A DNA stretch of 64,000 bases from Corinectria fuckeliana (taxonomy: Eukaryota > Ascomycota > Sordariomycetes > Hypocreales > Nectriaceae), in contig WPDH01000198.1 of NCBI GenBank assembly GCA_019137255.1, positions 22,825 through 86,824 on the forward strand. The letters run 5' to 3'. A program made the translations under genes and the position numbers. Positions 33,001 through 45,953 of the stretch are shown one piece after another (the first letter of the stretch is position 1; the number at the start of each line of letters is the position of its first letter). The notes below the pieces were generated by a model, which saw nothing but the letters and a program-made list of their open reading frames with translations, did not search any database and was not told the DNA's origin.

Positions 33001-36000
33001 CCCTTGATCATCAACCTCATCATCAGATTCGGAATCAGATCTAGCTTCAAGTGTCGGAGCATCACGTGTTAAAGTTGGTGCATTGTCCCGCCCGATGGGT
33101 CCATGCTCTTCTTCGTGCAGTTCGGGCTCTTTGACAAGAGTGTTGTCGACAACTTTTGGGATGGTTTCCGAGATTGTGGCCTTTTCTGATGCTGCCAGTT
33201 GTGTCACCTCGGCAGCTCCATCGGATTCCGTGTTGGTGTCTTTTAAGAACGTGGGTTCATCGCGCAGTTGAAACTGCAAAGCTTCGTCACTAGCAACTTG
33301 CCTGATCGCTTCTCCAGTATCCAACAAGACACCATGATCGGAGGGAGGGAGAAGTCCAGTATCGGTACCCTTTGTGGCTTCCAAGAGATACTCATTCTCG
33401 GCGTCTGAATCGTCCTCTTCGAACTCGCTAGGAGGGAGGACGGGGCTCTCAATGGTACCTTCAGCCTTCACGGAGGGTTCTTGTGCTTCCACAGCGATTC
33501 TGGGTGAGCCGTTGTCTCTGTCGGAATCCTCTGCGGCGAATTCTGATAGCCCAAGCCCAACCCGATCCGACTCATCACTCAAGGACTTGTGAGATTGAGT
33601 GCGAATGAATGTAGAGACATCGTCTTCCTCACTATCTTGCTCAAGCTGTATAGCAGGTGGTAGAACGGTAGCAGGGAGGGTCGAAACTCTCCCTTGTTCC
33701 CTCTCATCAGCGTCGCTGGACTCGTCTGCCTCGGTATCAACCAGCTCTCTGGCCAGTCCGGCGGTGATAGAAGACTCATGGGGGTGATCCTCTTCGTCAT
33801 CGCTCACCGGATGAGGAGATGCGGCGCCAGCTTCTCTTGAGTCCTCCAGCATGGACTGGTGAGATTTTGAAATGGCTTTCTCCCCAACCAGTTCATCTTC
33901 TTCGGAGTCTGAACTTGGATATTCACTAGCGATAGAAGGAACAAGGCCTTGAGATCTAAAGGGTTCTGGAGACGAAGCGACTGCGGTGGTGGCTTGCGCA
34001 TCCGCATTTTTATTTCCATCCTCGTCACCCAGTTCTGAGACATTTTCATGCCTGTCCTTGAGAGCAGCGTTGGGCGAAATCGGCCTCAAGACATGCTGCG
34101 ATTCTTGCTCTGTGACAGCTTTGTCCTCGGCGATAGACATATGGTCTGCAGCAGCCTGCTCGGATGATTTCTCAGGGAGATCAGTCTGGGGTACAACCGA
34201 AGAGGAGTCATCGAAAAGAAGATGTTTCTCGACGCCTTCGGCCATTGGTGCTGGTGAGGAAGGTCTGGAGATAACCTCCAGCTCCTCGGGCTCGGATGCA
34301 CCATCGGAAGCAGCAACATCAGCATGAGCAGGTTCTCCGAGAGCATCCTCATCAGTAGATGAATCCGGTCGGTCAACCAGAGGCACGGGCGACATTGTTT
34401 CTTCGGCCAAGATGGACTTGTCGCGGACCTCTTGAGTCGATGACTCAGGTGAGGCCGGTCGAGATATGGCGGCTAGTTGCTTAGACGCTTGCGGAGCACT
34501 TTCTTGATCGACATCACTATCTTCCAAAGGAGCCTTTCCCAAAGCCGGCTCTGGCAGCTTGGACAGGGACGACTCCTGTGGAGTGTGGTACTCATCCTCG
34601 ACAGTCTCGATTTCCGGAGAAGACGGTCTGGAAGTTGGCAGCTGCTCAGGTTCCGAGACTTCGTCATCCTCGGCATCGGTAGTTTCCTTTAGCACCACCT
34701 CATCGGGGAACATCGTCGGGTGAACCGAGAGCAACTCTTCATGGAGCTTGGAGTCTTTCCCAGTGAGTGGCTCTATTTCTGAACCTTGGGAGGTGGCGGT
34801 TGGCTGCTCGGGCTCCGAAGTCGCGTCTTCCTGGACCACAGAGATGGCCACAGAGGGCTCAGAAACGCGGGCCTCTACTGGCAGTCCCTCGATAGCGACG
34901 CCTGGAGTGGGCGCACGAGAAGCGGGGCCTTGCTCTTCTAGCTCTGGTGTGGCGGGCGCCTCTGGAGTATCAAGTCTCACCTGGATCTCAGTGGTGTCCT
35001 CACTCTTTGGGAGCAAAGGCAACGAGCTCGAATCCTCAGCGATGGTGTCGCTAGCCCTCTCATCCTCGGTGGCGTCATCAGGAAGAGAAGCTGTGTCATG
35101 GATGTCCGCCTTGAGATCGACACCGGTATCGCGATGAACAGCATCGCTTTGATGTTCGATTGACTTAGCGATTCTTTCTGGCTCCGGTTCTTTGACTTCG
35201 GGCTCCACAACAGAGTCGTGATCGAGTTCGTTGTCAGCGGCAACACCAGCGACCACAGCGTCTTCCAACAATTCCCGAGGTGTCTGTTCTTCTGCATCGG
35301 ACTCAGAAGCCTCGGCCTCCTCAAGCTGCACACTAGCCACCACGGGTTCTTCCGTTGGCTTGGTTGGTGCTTGCTCCTCGTTGGCTTCCGGCTGGATGTC
35401 CTTGTCATCCTCAGACTCCACTGCTGCAGCCACTGCATTTTGCGGCAACTCAATAGACGGTTCGTCTTCCGGTGAATCTAACAGGCCGTGTGATGGGTCT
35501 GCTGTTCTGTGTGATTCATCGACTGGGGTTTCAGAAACATTGTCATCCTGTGAGTCTTCAAGTGCAATCACCTGGTCATCAGATGACTCGATTGGTGCTC
35601 CGGGTCCATCCTTCGCCTCAGTATCGGAGCTCTTAACCTCTTCAGGTTGCAGAACGGCAACGACGGAATCTTGAGTAGATTTCGCAGGTAGAATCTCTTC
35701 ATCCTTGGCGTCAGGTGGGGAGACCTCGACCTCTCCAGATTTTGTTTGTGAGTCGGCGTCCTCAGATTTAGCAGTCGCAACAGCATTTGAGTCGGATGGC
35801 TCCGTAGGAGTGTCTTGAGCCTCCTTGTGTTCAGGCTCAGAGACCTGCACTTCTGCGTCGATCTCATCAGACCGGACACTTGCGACATCGACGTCTTCCG
35901 TTGGTTCCGAAGGTATTGTCTGGACCTCCTTGCCTTCAGGTTGATCGATGTTGTCCTCGTCCTGTTGTGCCTTTGCCTCGGGGAGCTGGACACTTGCCTC

Positions 36001-39000
36001 ATATGCTGGTGGCACAGGAGGCAGTCCCTCAATCGTGTCAACTGGTTCCTTTTCTTCATTGTCTTGCTGAGACAGCGGCTCATCCGTGGCGGAAGTTGGC
36101 AAGGGGGCATCGACCTCATCAAAGTTGTCTTCGTCGTTGTGTGCCTGGTCAGCCGGTTCCTTGGCAAGGATATCCGGCTTTTCAGATCGCACAACAGGAA
36201 TGTCCTTTTCTGACTCGAGCTGCTCCGGTTCGACAGCCATTGCGTTAATGGCTTCTGAAGTCTCAACTGGGGCACCTTGCTCCGCGGAGGTCTTGTCGGC
36301 GGCTTCAATGCCGTCCCCAGGCACACTGGTCTCCAGAGATTCGTTTCCTGAATCGGCGACGAGTTTTTGGGGGTGTTCACTCGACTCTTCGGGAACGTCG
36401 ACGGTACCATCGGTAGGAACCTCGCCAGGGGCGTCGGTGGAAATGTCGGGAGAAGCTGCTTGGATATCAGATGCAGCTTCTGACAGCCCAAAAGGCGCAT
36501 GCTCAGTGTCTTCGTCTCCGGGTTGGGTCTGGTTGTCGAGATCGCCATGCTGTTCGACGGTGGCTGGCTCTGTGTCCTTGAGGGCGTCTGCGATGGCTTC
36601 TGTTTCATCCTCGTCCGGGTGAGTTGCATCATACTCAGGCTCATGAGTGGGAGCCACAGTAGCTTGATGTTGTTCAGCCTCGTCGGAGTGCGAGACTTCC
36701 TGCACCATGCTGCCCGGTTCTCGGGCGTGTTCCTCGTGAACCTCCTCATTCACCTCTTTGACGTTGTCTTCCAGAACCTCGGCAATTGGTTCTGGGGGCT
36801 CAAGACAAGTCCTCACAGCATCCTCCTTCGGATCTGTGACCGCTTCGCTCGGGGCTTTACCCGAACTCGACTCTTTCAACTCTGGCATCGTGATATCTAT
36901 GACAGTTTTCTCTCCCTCTTCGGGAGTTGGAGCATCCTCAGGCTGCTCTGTGACTTTCTTCTTCTCCTCCGCGACTTCAGCCACCTCTAGCTGAATCGGT
37001 TGATCATTAATGACAGTGGAAAGTCCTGCCTCATCCTGGTTGCTGTGTGTTTCCTGCTTCTCCTGGGTATCGTCTGATGAATGCAAAGCCAAAACGCCGT
37101 GATCCGAATTGTCATGTAAGTCCGCAGTGGGAACTCCCAAACGGTGTGGAAAATCAAGAGGGGTATTGTATAGTAAATGGCGGTCCTCACCTTTTTTCTC
37201 CTGCTTCTTTTCTCCGCCTGGAATAGGACCTAGAGTATCTTTGCTCTCATCTGCCTCTGCAGCTTTGGCTTCGTCCTCACTCTTCTTCTCTGCTTCAGCT
37301 GCCCTTTCTGGTTCAGGCTCGGGAGCTGGTACGTCTTGAGGGTCGTCCAATGGTTTGGCGTCCTCGGACTCCGGTGCAGGCGTTTCTTCAGTCGGATCGG
37401 GTAGTTCCTTGTCGGCAGGTTTGTCGTCAGCTTCTACTGCAACGACGACTGCCTCCTCGGCGGGCTTGGTGCTGTCGTCCTCGGGGGCCTTTGTTTCATC
37501 GGCTGGATTGTCATCAGTGGCAGGAGCATCATCAATCGCTTTCTCTTCAGTATCCGGGGCCTCTTCGGGAGCAGGCAGGGTCTCCTCGGCCGGCTTTTCA
37601 TCAGCGAGAGGTGCTTCCTCGGCGATGGTGTCTTCAGGAGGTGGTACTTCTTCAGCTAGCTTGTCGTCAGTGGCAGGAACATCTTCAGTTGGCTTCTCTT
37701 CAGCCGGCTTGCCTTCCTCTTGGGACTTGTCGTCCTCTGGGGGCGCATCTTCGGCAGACTTCTCCTTCTCCTCGGGGGCTGGTGGCGCTTCTTCAGCTGG
37801 CTTTTCGTCAGTTGCAGGAGCCTCCTCGGCTGCCTTTGTTTCTTCCACAGGTGGCATCTCGTCGGCTGGCTTGTCATCAGTAGCAGGTGCCTCCTCGACT
37901 GCTTCGGCCTCCTCGACTAGTTCGGCCTCCTTGACTGCTTCGGCTTCCTCGACTGGCTCGACGACCTCTTCGGCGGGTACCGGCGGAGCTTCATCCGCAG
38001 GCTTGTCGTCGTCAGTGACATGAACTTCGTCAGCCGACTTAGACTCCTCCTCCGGCTTGTCGTCAGACGGCGGGTCGGCAACAGGAACATCATCCTTAGC
38101 CTCCTCCTCAGCCACGGGCTCTTCAGATTCTTGAGTCTTGCCATCGTTTCCATTCACCTGGGCGTTCACCTCGTCGGCATCGGGTGCCTCAGGCTCTGTA
38201 CCAGCTTCATCAGCTGAGTCGTCCTTGTCATCGCCCCCATCCTTCGCCAGTTCTAGCTCCGGAGCTTTTTCTTCGGGGGCTTTGGGAGAATCATTGGCGG
38301 GCTCTGCTTCAGGTTCCTGTTCAGCAGGAGCTTCAGGTTTGTCGTTTTCAGCAGGCTTCTCTTCGACAGGCGTCTCCTCGACAGGCGTCTCCTCGACAGG
38401 CGTCTCCTCGACAGGCTTCTCCTCGACCACCGCCTTCTCAACTGGTGGTTCAGACTTTTCATCCTCTGCCTCAGACTCGATGGCGAGCTTCTCCTCAGCC
38501 TTTTCCTCACCAGGAGGGTCGGGCTTGGCATCTTCGGCTACAGGAGGTGGTGGCACCTCCTCAGCTTCGGACTGGGGAGCGTCGCCATCGTCCGAGCCAT
38601 CAGCACCCTTCACTTCCTCCGCATCTGACTGCTCTGCAGGAATTTCGGGCGCGGTTGGCTCCTCCTTGTCGGCGTCTGACACAGGGTCGTCCTGGGCTGT
38701 CTCGGGTTCCGGTGCAGGTTCGGGAGCGGGAGCGTCCTTGGTCTTGGAGGGCTCTTCAGCAGACTCTTCGAGCACAGTCTCTGACTTGTCCTTGACCTCC
38801 TCAGGTTGAACTTCAGGTTCAGGCTCAGCCACCGAGTTGTCATCTTTGACCTCTTCAAGCTTAACCTCAGCTTCGGGCTCAGTCTCTGACTTGTCGTCCT
38901 TGGCTTCCTCAGGTTCGGCCGCAGGCACGGGCTCAGGTTCCGTAACCGAGGTTTCGGTCTCCGGAGACTTCCCAGAGTCAGCATCTTCGGCGTCAGAATC

Positions 39001-42000
39001 TGCTGTAGTGGTTTCTACTGTAGCAGTCTCGATAGGAGGAGGCGCTTCGTCTTCTTTGTCGTCCTCCTCAGGCGGCGACTTCGGTGACTCTTCGGCAAGT
39101 TTGCTTTCTTCGCCATCTTCAGTGCCGTTTCCTTCCTGGTCGGCCTTTGGAGGGTCTGCCTTCTCTGTTTTGGCTGCATCATCCCCAGGACTCTCCTTTG
39201 CGGCCTCCGGCTCGGATAATGCTTCTTCTGCCTTGGTTTCGGCAGGAGTAGGCTCAGAATCCGGCGCTGCTTCGTCCTGATCATTGCTTGGCTCCTCGGC
39301 AGATGGCACATCAACTGGTTTGTCGTCCCCAGCTTCGCTTTCGACTTCTTTCGCCTCGGGAGTAGCCTCAGTGTCAGGGTGCACCTCTTCGGACTTGTCT
39401 TCATTCAGCTCCTCTGCTGCTGCCACTGGTACCTCGGCTGGTGCATCTGGTTCTGCATCTTCCTCAGCCGTTGAAGTTTCCTGATCGTCAGATTCAGCAT
39501 CCTTAGCAGGCGTGGTCTCGTCGTCGTTGACTGACTCAGGTTCAGCGCCTGTCTCCACAGGAGCCTCGCCTTCAGAAGCTGGAGGGGCGGCCTTTTCGTC
39601 CTCAACGACAGCTTCTTCTTCAGTTGCGTCAGACTCGGGATCTTTGGGATCTTCCTTAGACTCCTCGGCCGGTTCTGGAGTCGCATCGTCTGCAGGTTTC
39701 TCCTCAGCTTTCGGTTCCTCCTCCGGCTCAGAAGCGGGTGCTTTCTCAGACTTGTCGTCAGCCTCGGCCAGCTCTGTAGGAGCCTCACCAGATTCGACTT
39801 CGTCCTGAGAGGCCTTATCCTCCTGATCAGGGGGAGCAGCTTCAGCGGATTTATCCTCATCAGTGGATTTCTCCTCTAACTCAGACTTGTCTTCCGCAGC
39901 AGGAGGTGCGGCCTCAGCGGGCTTTTCTTCTTCTGGAGGTGTCTCCTTGACAAGCGTGTCTTCCTCGGGAGATGTCGTGTCATCCGTAGGAGGTGTAGGC
40001 TGTACTGGCTCTTCTGAAAGGTCGTTACCTTCAGTGGGTTTTGAGTCTTCGGGGGGGGACGAGGCCGAGGCAGCCTTTTCTTTCTCAGAAACCTGTTCTT
40101 CGGCGTCCTTCACAGGAGGCGTAGCCTCAGTAGGCTCATCTACCTCGGAGGGTTTGTCCTCTTCGGTAGGTTTGGCCTCACCGGCAAGCTTGTCCTCTGT
40201 TTCAGTAGACTTGTCTTCTGCCCCGCCATCCGCAGTCGGCTTGTCTTCTGCCTCGACCGGTTTATCTTCTGTTTCAGCAAGTTTTTCGTCTTCCGCGGGT
40301 TTGTCGTCTTCCGCGGGCCCGTCTTCCGCAGGCTTGTCGTCCTCATCAGGCTTGTCCTCTGGTTCAGCAGAGTTGTCTACTGCATCGACAGCCTCGTCGT
40401 CTTTGACAGGCTTTTCGCCTTCTGCGGGAGGCGTGGACTCGGCAGCTTCTTCGGCCTCGGATGCCTTGTCCTCTCCAGTAGGCTTGTCCTCCTCGGCAGG
40501 CTTATCCTCCTCGGTAGGTTTGGCTTCTACATTGGCAGGCGTGGTTTCTTCTGTAGGCTTGTCGTCTTCCACAGGCTCGTCATCCTCAACAGCTCTGTCT
40601 TCGGCAGGTTTGTCCCCGACAGGCGTGTCCTCGGGCTCAACAGATTTGTCTTCTGCTTCGGGCTTGTCGACTTCCGCAGTCTTGTCGCCTTCCACAGGTT
40701 TGGCCTCCTCGACAGGTTTCTCTTCTGCTTCGACTGGTTCCTCCTCGGCGGACTTGTCGTCAGCTTCGGCGGGAGTTTCTGGCTCGGCAGGCGTGTCCTC
40801 GGGCTCAACAGACTTGTCTTCGGCTTCGGACTTGTCGCCTTCCGCAGTTTGGTCCTCCTCGACAGGTTTATCTCCGGCAGGTTTGTCCTCGGCAGGTTTC
40901 TCTTCTGCTTCAACTGGTTCCTCCTCTTCGGCAGACTTATCGTCTGCTTCGGCGGGAGTTTCTGGCTCGGCAGGCTTGTCCTCGGGTTCAACAGACTTCT
41001 CTTCAGTTTCGGGCTTGTCGCCTTCCACAGGGTTGTCCTCTGTGGGTTTCTCCTCCTCAGCAGACTTGTCATTTGACTCGGCGGGCGTTTCTGACTCGGC
41101 AGACTTGTCGTCTACAACAGGCATTTCTTCCGCGGGAGGCGTGGACTCAGCAGCCTCTTCGACCTCAGATGCCTTGTCCTCTCCAGTAGGCTTGTCCTCC
41201 TCGGCAGGCTTAGCTTCTATATCGGCAGGTGTGGTTTCTTCTGTAGGATTGTCGCATTCCACAGGTTTCTCCTCTGCAGGCTTCTGTTCTGCTTCAACGG
41301 GTTTCTCCTCCTCGGCAGACTTGTCTTCTGCTTCGGCGAGCTTCTCTGCCTCAGAAGGAGTTTCCTCTTCGGCAGGCTTGTCCTCTTCGGCGGACTTCAC
41401 CTCCTTCTCCTCGGGTTTGTCGTCTTCCGCAGGTTTGGCGTCTTCTGCAGGTTTCGAATCCTCGACTGAAGGTGTCTCTTCCGAGAGAGGGGGTGGTGCA
41501 TCGTCTGCCGGCTTGTCCTCGACCTCCGCTTCAGGAGCCTTGGGCGCTTCTTCGTCCTTGGCCTCAGCGACCGCCTCCGGCTCAGGCTCAGAAGCGGCGA
41601 CGCTCTTCTCTGCTTCCTCGTCAGGCAGGGAAGCAGGCGTGGGGTTGGCGGGTATCTTCTCCTCTGCCGGAGTGGACTTGGACTTGCTTTTAGACTTGGA
41701 GGAGGCGGCGCCGGCGCTGGCATCCTTCTTCTTCTTTTCTTTCTCTTTTTTCTTGGCGTTCTTGCTCTTCTTCTTCCCAGTCTTAGTGGGAACTGGAGTC
41801 TCGTCGTCCTCTTTGTCGGGGACCTCCTCCTTGGCTAGTGGAACGTCTTCGGAAATTTTTGCTTCCTTCGGAGGTGGTGGTTGTTCAGCGGGTGACTCTG
41901 TTTCAGCGGGAGGTTCTGCCTCGGCGGGTGCCTCATCCTTGGGGGAATCATCCTTGGGGGGGTCTTCCTCGGGGGAGTCTTTCTCAGGTGGTGGCGCGTC

Positions 42001-42832
42001 GTCGGCAGATTTTGCTTCCGCCGCGGGTGTCTCGTCCTTGGGCGAATCTTCCGTGGAGGACTCTTCCTTGGGAGACTCTTCCTTGGGAGACTTTTCCTCG
42101 ACCGGTGGCGCTTCTTCGGCGGGGTTTTCTTCCACAGCAGGCGTCTCATCCTTCGGAGGTGAATCTTCGTTGGCTACCAAGTCCTCCGGTTTCTCTTCAG
42201 CAGCGGTCTTGTCGTCATTGTCGGCCGGTTCCTCAGAGGTGGCCTTTTCGTCTGTTTCCGGCTTCTCTTCTGTGGCAGGTTTCTCCTCCGGAGTAGGCGT
42301 CTCTTCTTGGGCGGGTTTCTCCGCGGTGACGTCCTTGTCTTCAGTTGCGGGTATCTCCTCGGACTTGGGAGTCTCCTCCTCGGCAGGTTTCACCTCCTCC
42401 TCTGCCTTGGCCTCCTCTGTTTTTACCTCATCTGGCTTCTCCTCTTTGCTCTCCTCGGCAGGAGGCGGTGGAGGCGCTGGCTCAGGGGTGGGAGGTGATG
42501 GATCCGCCTTCTTGCCCTTCTTGGCCTTCTTCTTGGCCTTCTTCTTGTCCTTTTTGGACGCAGGAAGTGGTGATGGGGGCTCTGGGGCCGTTGGAGGCAC
42601 CCTCAAGAGCGGGTCATTTTGGAAGTCCTCGCCTAATTTTTTGGGCAAATTTAGTCAAAGATGAAGTCACGCCGACGAGAAACATGATTCACTCACGTTG
42701 GGCATCCTCATCCGCTTCTGTATCTGATGGCTCCGGCTGATAATAGTTAACATGCGAGAAGTCAGAGACCTGGACAGAGTCCCAGACATTGGCCCTGTAC
42801 GGACAATATTCGATGCCGGGACCGGGACTCAT
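30067..42832 (-). CDS. Giant acidic repeat protein, 4233 residues
   Basis: Exon 1 (42832-42697, starting MSPGPGIEYCPYR) joins across a 64 bp intron (GTGAGT...AAATTAG) to an uninterrupted 12.6 kb exon (42632-30067). Near residue 65 is a Lys-rich stretch (KKDKKKAKKKAKKGKK), with another at about 340-380. Residues about 100-1850 are a long PEVK-like region of Glu/Pro/Asp/Lys/Ala with variants of EEKPAEEDKP. About 1860-3200 is acidic but less periodic. About 3230-3376 holds four roughly 38-residue units with SDSESDDE and GQGFSV-like cores. A short hydrophobic helix (VAAAVVIYAAAEAL) is at about 3692-3722. About 3809-3939 has ten-residue RGEDEARSHRS-type units. The C-terminus is basic (KKPGGIKAAFKKLFG), an amphipathic helix. 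Such proteins are often labelled 'involucrin repeat protein' in fungi, a label also given to leashin-type septal tethers; identity is not established here. Confidence 0.85.
30950..31340 (-). repeat. In-gene RGEDEARS ten-residue repeats
   Basis: About twelve decapeptide-like units of the form R-G-E-D/E-E-A-R-S-x-R/K within the giant protein. They show as roughly 30 bp periodicity (CGAGCCTCGTCCTCACC variants) in the plus strand. Confidence 0.85.
32640..33070 (-). repeat. In-gene SDSE repeats
   Basis: Four units within the giant protein begin with SDSESDDE, SDSDEELV, SDSESDEE and SDSESDSE and continue with DQGFSV, GQGLLP, GQGFSV or DQVLPV and a P/E-rich linker. At DNA level the GAGTC/AGACTCGG phrases repeat visibly near 32673-32705. 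Confidence 0.8.
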
Positions 42833-45800
42833 ACTTTCTTTTCCCTGTCTTCTCCTGACATCACGTAAACCTCAGAAAAAAAATCGGGCTCTGGGGGAGC
42901 GATTCTAATATCTCTCGCTCCTTGCAGACGCACCCGTCAGGCGATCGGGTAGCTGCAGCAGGTGTTCCGCCGAGCGGAAGGTCAGATCTCTCGGACGCTG
43001 AAGGCTGGGCTGTCTTGTCAAACGCACGACGATTAGGGATTTGGGAATGGGGGTGTCACGCGGTCCGACAGCGCAGCAGCGGCGGCAGCAGCAGCAGGGG
43101 GGGGGAAAGTGGCTTAGGTATGGATACACAAAGAATGAGAGGAAATGGGATTGGGTGTCAGAGACGATGTGTGCGATGCAGGGCTCGGATCATAACGGGC
43201 GAACGGGTGGGAGGCCCGGAGAGGTCATTGACGAGAGGGCGGTTGGGCGGCTGGGCAAGGAGCAAGGAGCAACTGGTAGGTTGACTGGTTGACTGGGTTG
43301 TTGTTTGCAGGCCCGACGGGCTAAGGCACAGGCACAGGAGAGAGACCCAGTCCGATGGCCCACGGCCTCATCCATGAAAGATCGTGCCCATGCGCAATTG
43401 GCCCACCGCGCAGCAGCCAGCATAGCACGCAGCAGCACGCAGCTGGCGCCACGTCGCCGGGGGCAATGGATGAATTGGGCTCAGTCAGAGACGAGACCTG
43501 AGGGCATTGAGGCATATCGCGGCCCAACACGATAGGATGGGATAGGACACCACATGCGTCCGTACCTAGCATCAGTGTGCTGTTACCTGTAACTGTCGGC
43601 GGGTTGCAGTGCGTATCTATCCGCCCCTCCCACTCACTCGGTCTCGGGCAGGGCAGTCGGGAAAGCCTCACGGGGACATTGGGCGGCGACAGTCGGCATG
43701 TGCTGCTTCGCTGGCCGTATTGTGTGCTGCGATGCGATGCGATGCGATGCGATGCGCCGTGGCTGTATCAGGCCTGGCTACGAACACCAATAAGGTAGTA
43801 AATCAATCTCCCAGTGCTTTGCTGACCAGTCAGGCCCTTTCCATCGCAGCAAGCCCTGTTGGCGAGCAGGCCTCATCGTCATTCCGGAATTCCCATCTTG
43901 CCATGCACCTTTTAACAATGATCGAAGCCGTAGTTATTCCACGGTCTGTCCCCCAGTTGTCGATGGCGGTGGGTGATGACGCGCTGCTTGTCGTCCACCG
44001 CTCTCACTCAACTTCATGGGATGGGGCCTAGCTTAACTAATAAAAACAGATCCGCTCCCGGTTCCCCACGCGCACGGCAGACGTCGTCGGCTCCACGGCC
44101 GACCACTCTCGAAGACTCCCGGGGCTCGCTGCCCAGAGTCAGGTCAGGCAGGGAGGGTGGAGGGGAAAAGGGTCGCCCCGAGTTGGCTGGCTTGGTGATG
44201 GCTGCTGCAACTGAGTGGTTTTGTTTCCCCAGATGTGCAACGTGGCTCGCCTCTGAAGCCTCTCCCGGCTGATCCATCATGCATCTCGACGGTCAGGAGC
44301 CCTTGGGCATTGGGCAGAGCTGGTCTTCCATATTCTTCCGTGGGGTGATGTTTTGTCAACCCGCATTGTCAGTGTCTGTGTCCATCTATGTACTTCATAC
44401 GACTTGTACGAGAATCCTGCTGCGATGCCCAGGTCGTCGGGCGGGCGTATGTACTTCGCACATAGGCTGAGCATAAAAATTTAATACTGACCTATCGTTT
44501 TTCTGGCGGTGACCAATGTACTTCGTATACCGCTTGGCGAGGTTGGGGGACCGAGAGGTCGGGATCTCGAGACTGGGACCTCGAGGCTGGGAATCGGCCG
44601 TCTGCCTCGTTAAGCATCAATGCACCCATTCAAAGGCATTGTATGGAGTACGAAGTATCGTGTGGGTCCACTGCAGCGGACTGCAGGTTAACCAGCACCA
44701 GGGTCTCTGATTCATTGTTCATCGTGGCAATGTGCCCCCATTCTCTGTGGACTCTTTTCTCTGTGCAACACCTCCCATCCCACCCATCGGTATCGTCGGG
44801 ATTCGTCCATCCATCGGGCCGCCGCCGACCCTCCACGACGTAATTTTTTGGGGGGTCGCCCCGTACGTAGAATCTTCGTAATACTTCGTGCATACTTATA
44901 ATTGACTCACGTGCAACAGAGCACAAGAAAGTACAGGCCTCTGACGCTGGCAACCACTAGAACAGGGACAAAGGCCCTTTCCGGCTCGCGGCGGTGAGCT
45001 TAGATATTAGGGTGGAGGAGGTTGGAGAGTTGGCGCGACACCAACCTCCCACTACGGAAGAAGAAGAAGAAAAAAATAGACGACTTACACCGACAACTGC
45101 TCGCATTCAACTGCCAAAAAGCAAGACGGGATTTAGAGCCAGGATATGACATCAGTGAAATATACCTACCTATTCGTACTTTGTAGTCCTAGCAAATTCG
45201 GGTCTCTAGCGCATAAGCATGAAAAACACAAGGCATCCACCCGCATTTGAGAAGCGCTGAAAGCGACATCCCCCATCGTGACAGACCAATGACCATCTCG
45301 GAATAAAGTCTCGGGTCCTACTGTACAAAGCAAGTCATTCGACGTACAGGTGGATGCACAGTAGGACGATGCATACAGGCCACTCCTAGTCTAGTTGCTA
45401 TGTATCTAGTAATTTACAGCCGAGTGTACTCGGATACTCCTTGTCGTCCATGCCAAGTTTTCTTATCCCAGCCCGAGGTCGTTGGGCTGCCATTTATTTC
45501 CTCAATTCGCCATGTACGAACAGCTGTCTATCAATTCAAATTTATGCGTGGATGAGGCGGTTCCGCCAGACTAGAATCGTTGGCAAACCCACATTCAACG
45601 CTGAATCTTGAAGTGCCAGAGTGTGTCGGATTGTCCAGAACTCGAGTATTCACTCTACGCCAGGTAACATCATAGTGAAGCAAATGCGATGTTGAGCATT
45701 GTCATCTCTTGTTGTTTTTACTTATTGGTATCTCATCTGTCATGATCAAACAGACCCATCCAGTCAAGCAGATCTTGAGTCTTGTTCGTCACGATTCCAC

Positions 45801-45953
45801 AGACTTTACTCGGTCCAAACAAATCAAGCGTCTCATCCTCCCTCCGCATGTACTCTGCCCATGCTGCGTCTCCCTTCTGACCATGTAGTGAGGTGGTGAG
45901 GTTCACTAGAAGCGACGAAGAAACCCAAGCCCAGACTCGAGCCCTGGCCATCC
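42833..45953. other. 3 kb non-coding region
   Basis: Lies between the giant gene promoter (right of 42832) and the DBP5 3' end. Short open frames show no domain or splice support. It includes AGC/GGC-rich patches near 43070-43100 and AT-rich stretches between 45050 and 45700. No RNA gene was recognised. Confidence 0.5.
43731..43755. repeat. GATGC pentanucleotide microsatellite
   Basis: Five perfect copies of GATGC in tandem, directly visible. Confidence 0.95.

Noticed and set aside
37140..37200. Possible intron in the giant gene around a GTGAGG donor
   Set aside because: No acceptor with a suitable branch point follows, and the read-through sequence (LLYNTPLDFPHRLG) looks like real protein.
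39863..42664. Long plus-strand open frame of about 930 codons opposite the giant gene
   Set aside because: It is the antisense of the Glu/Pro/Asp/Lys-rich repeats (giving Ser/Ala/Gly/Leu-rich sequence). It has no independent domain or splice signals, and the minus strand is spliced to a sensible N-terminus.
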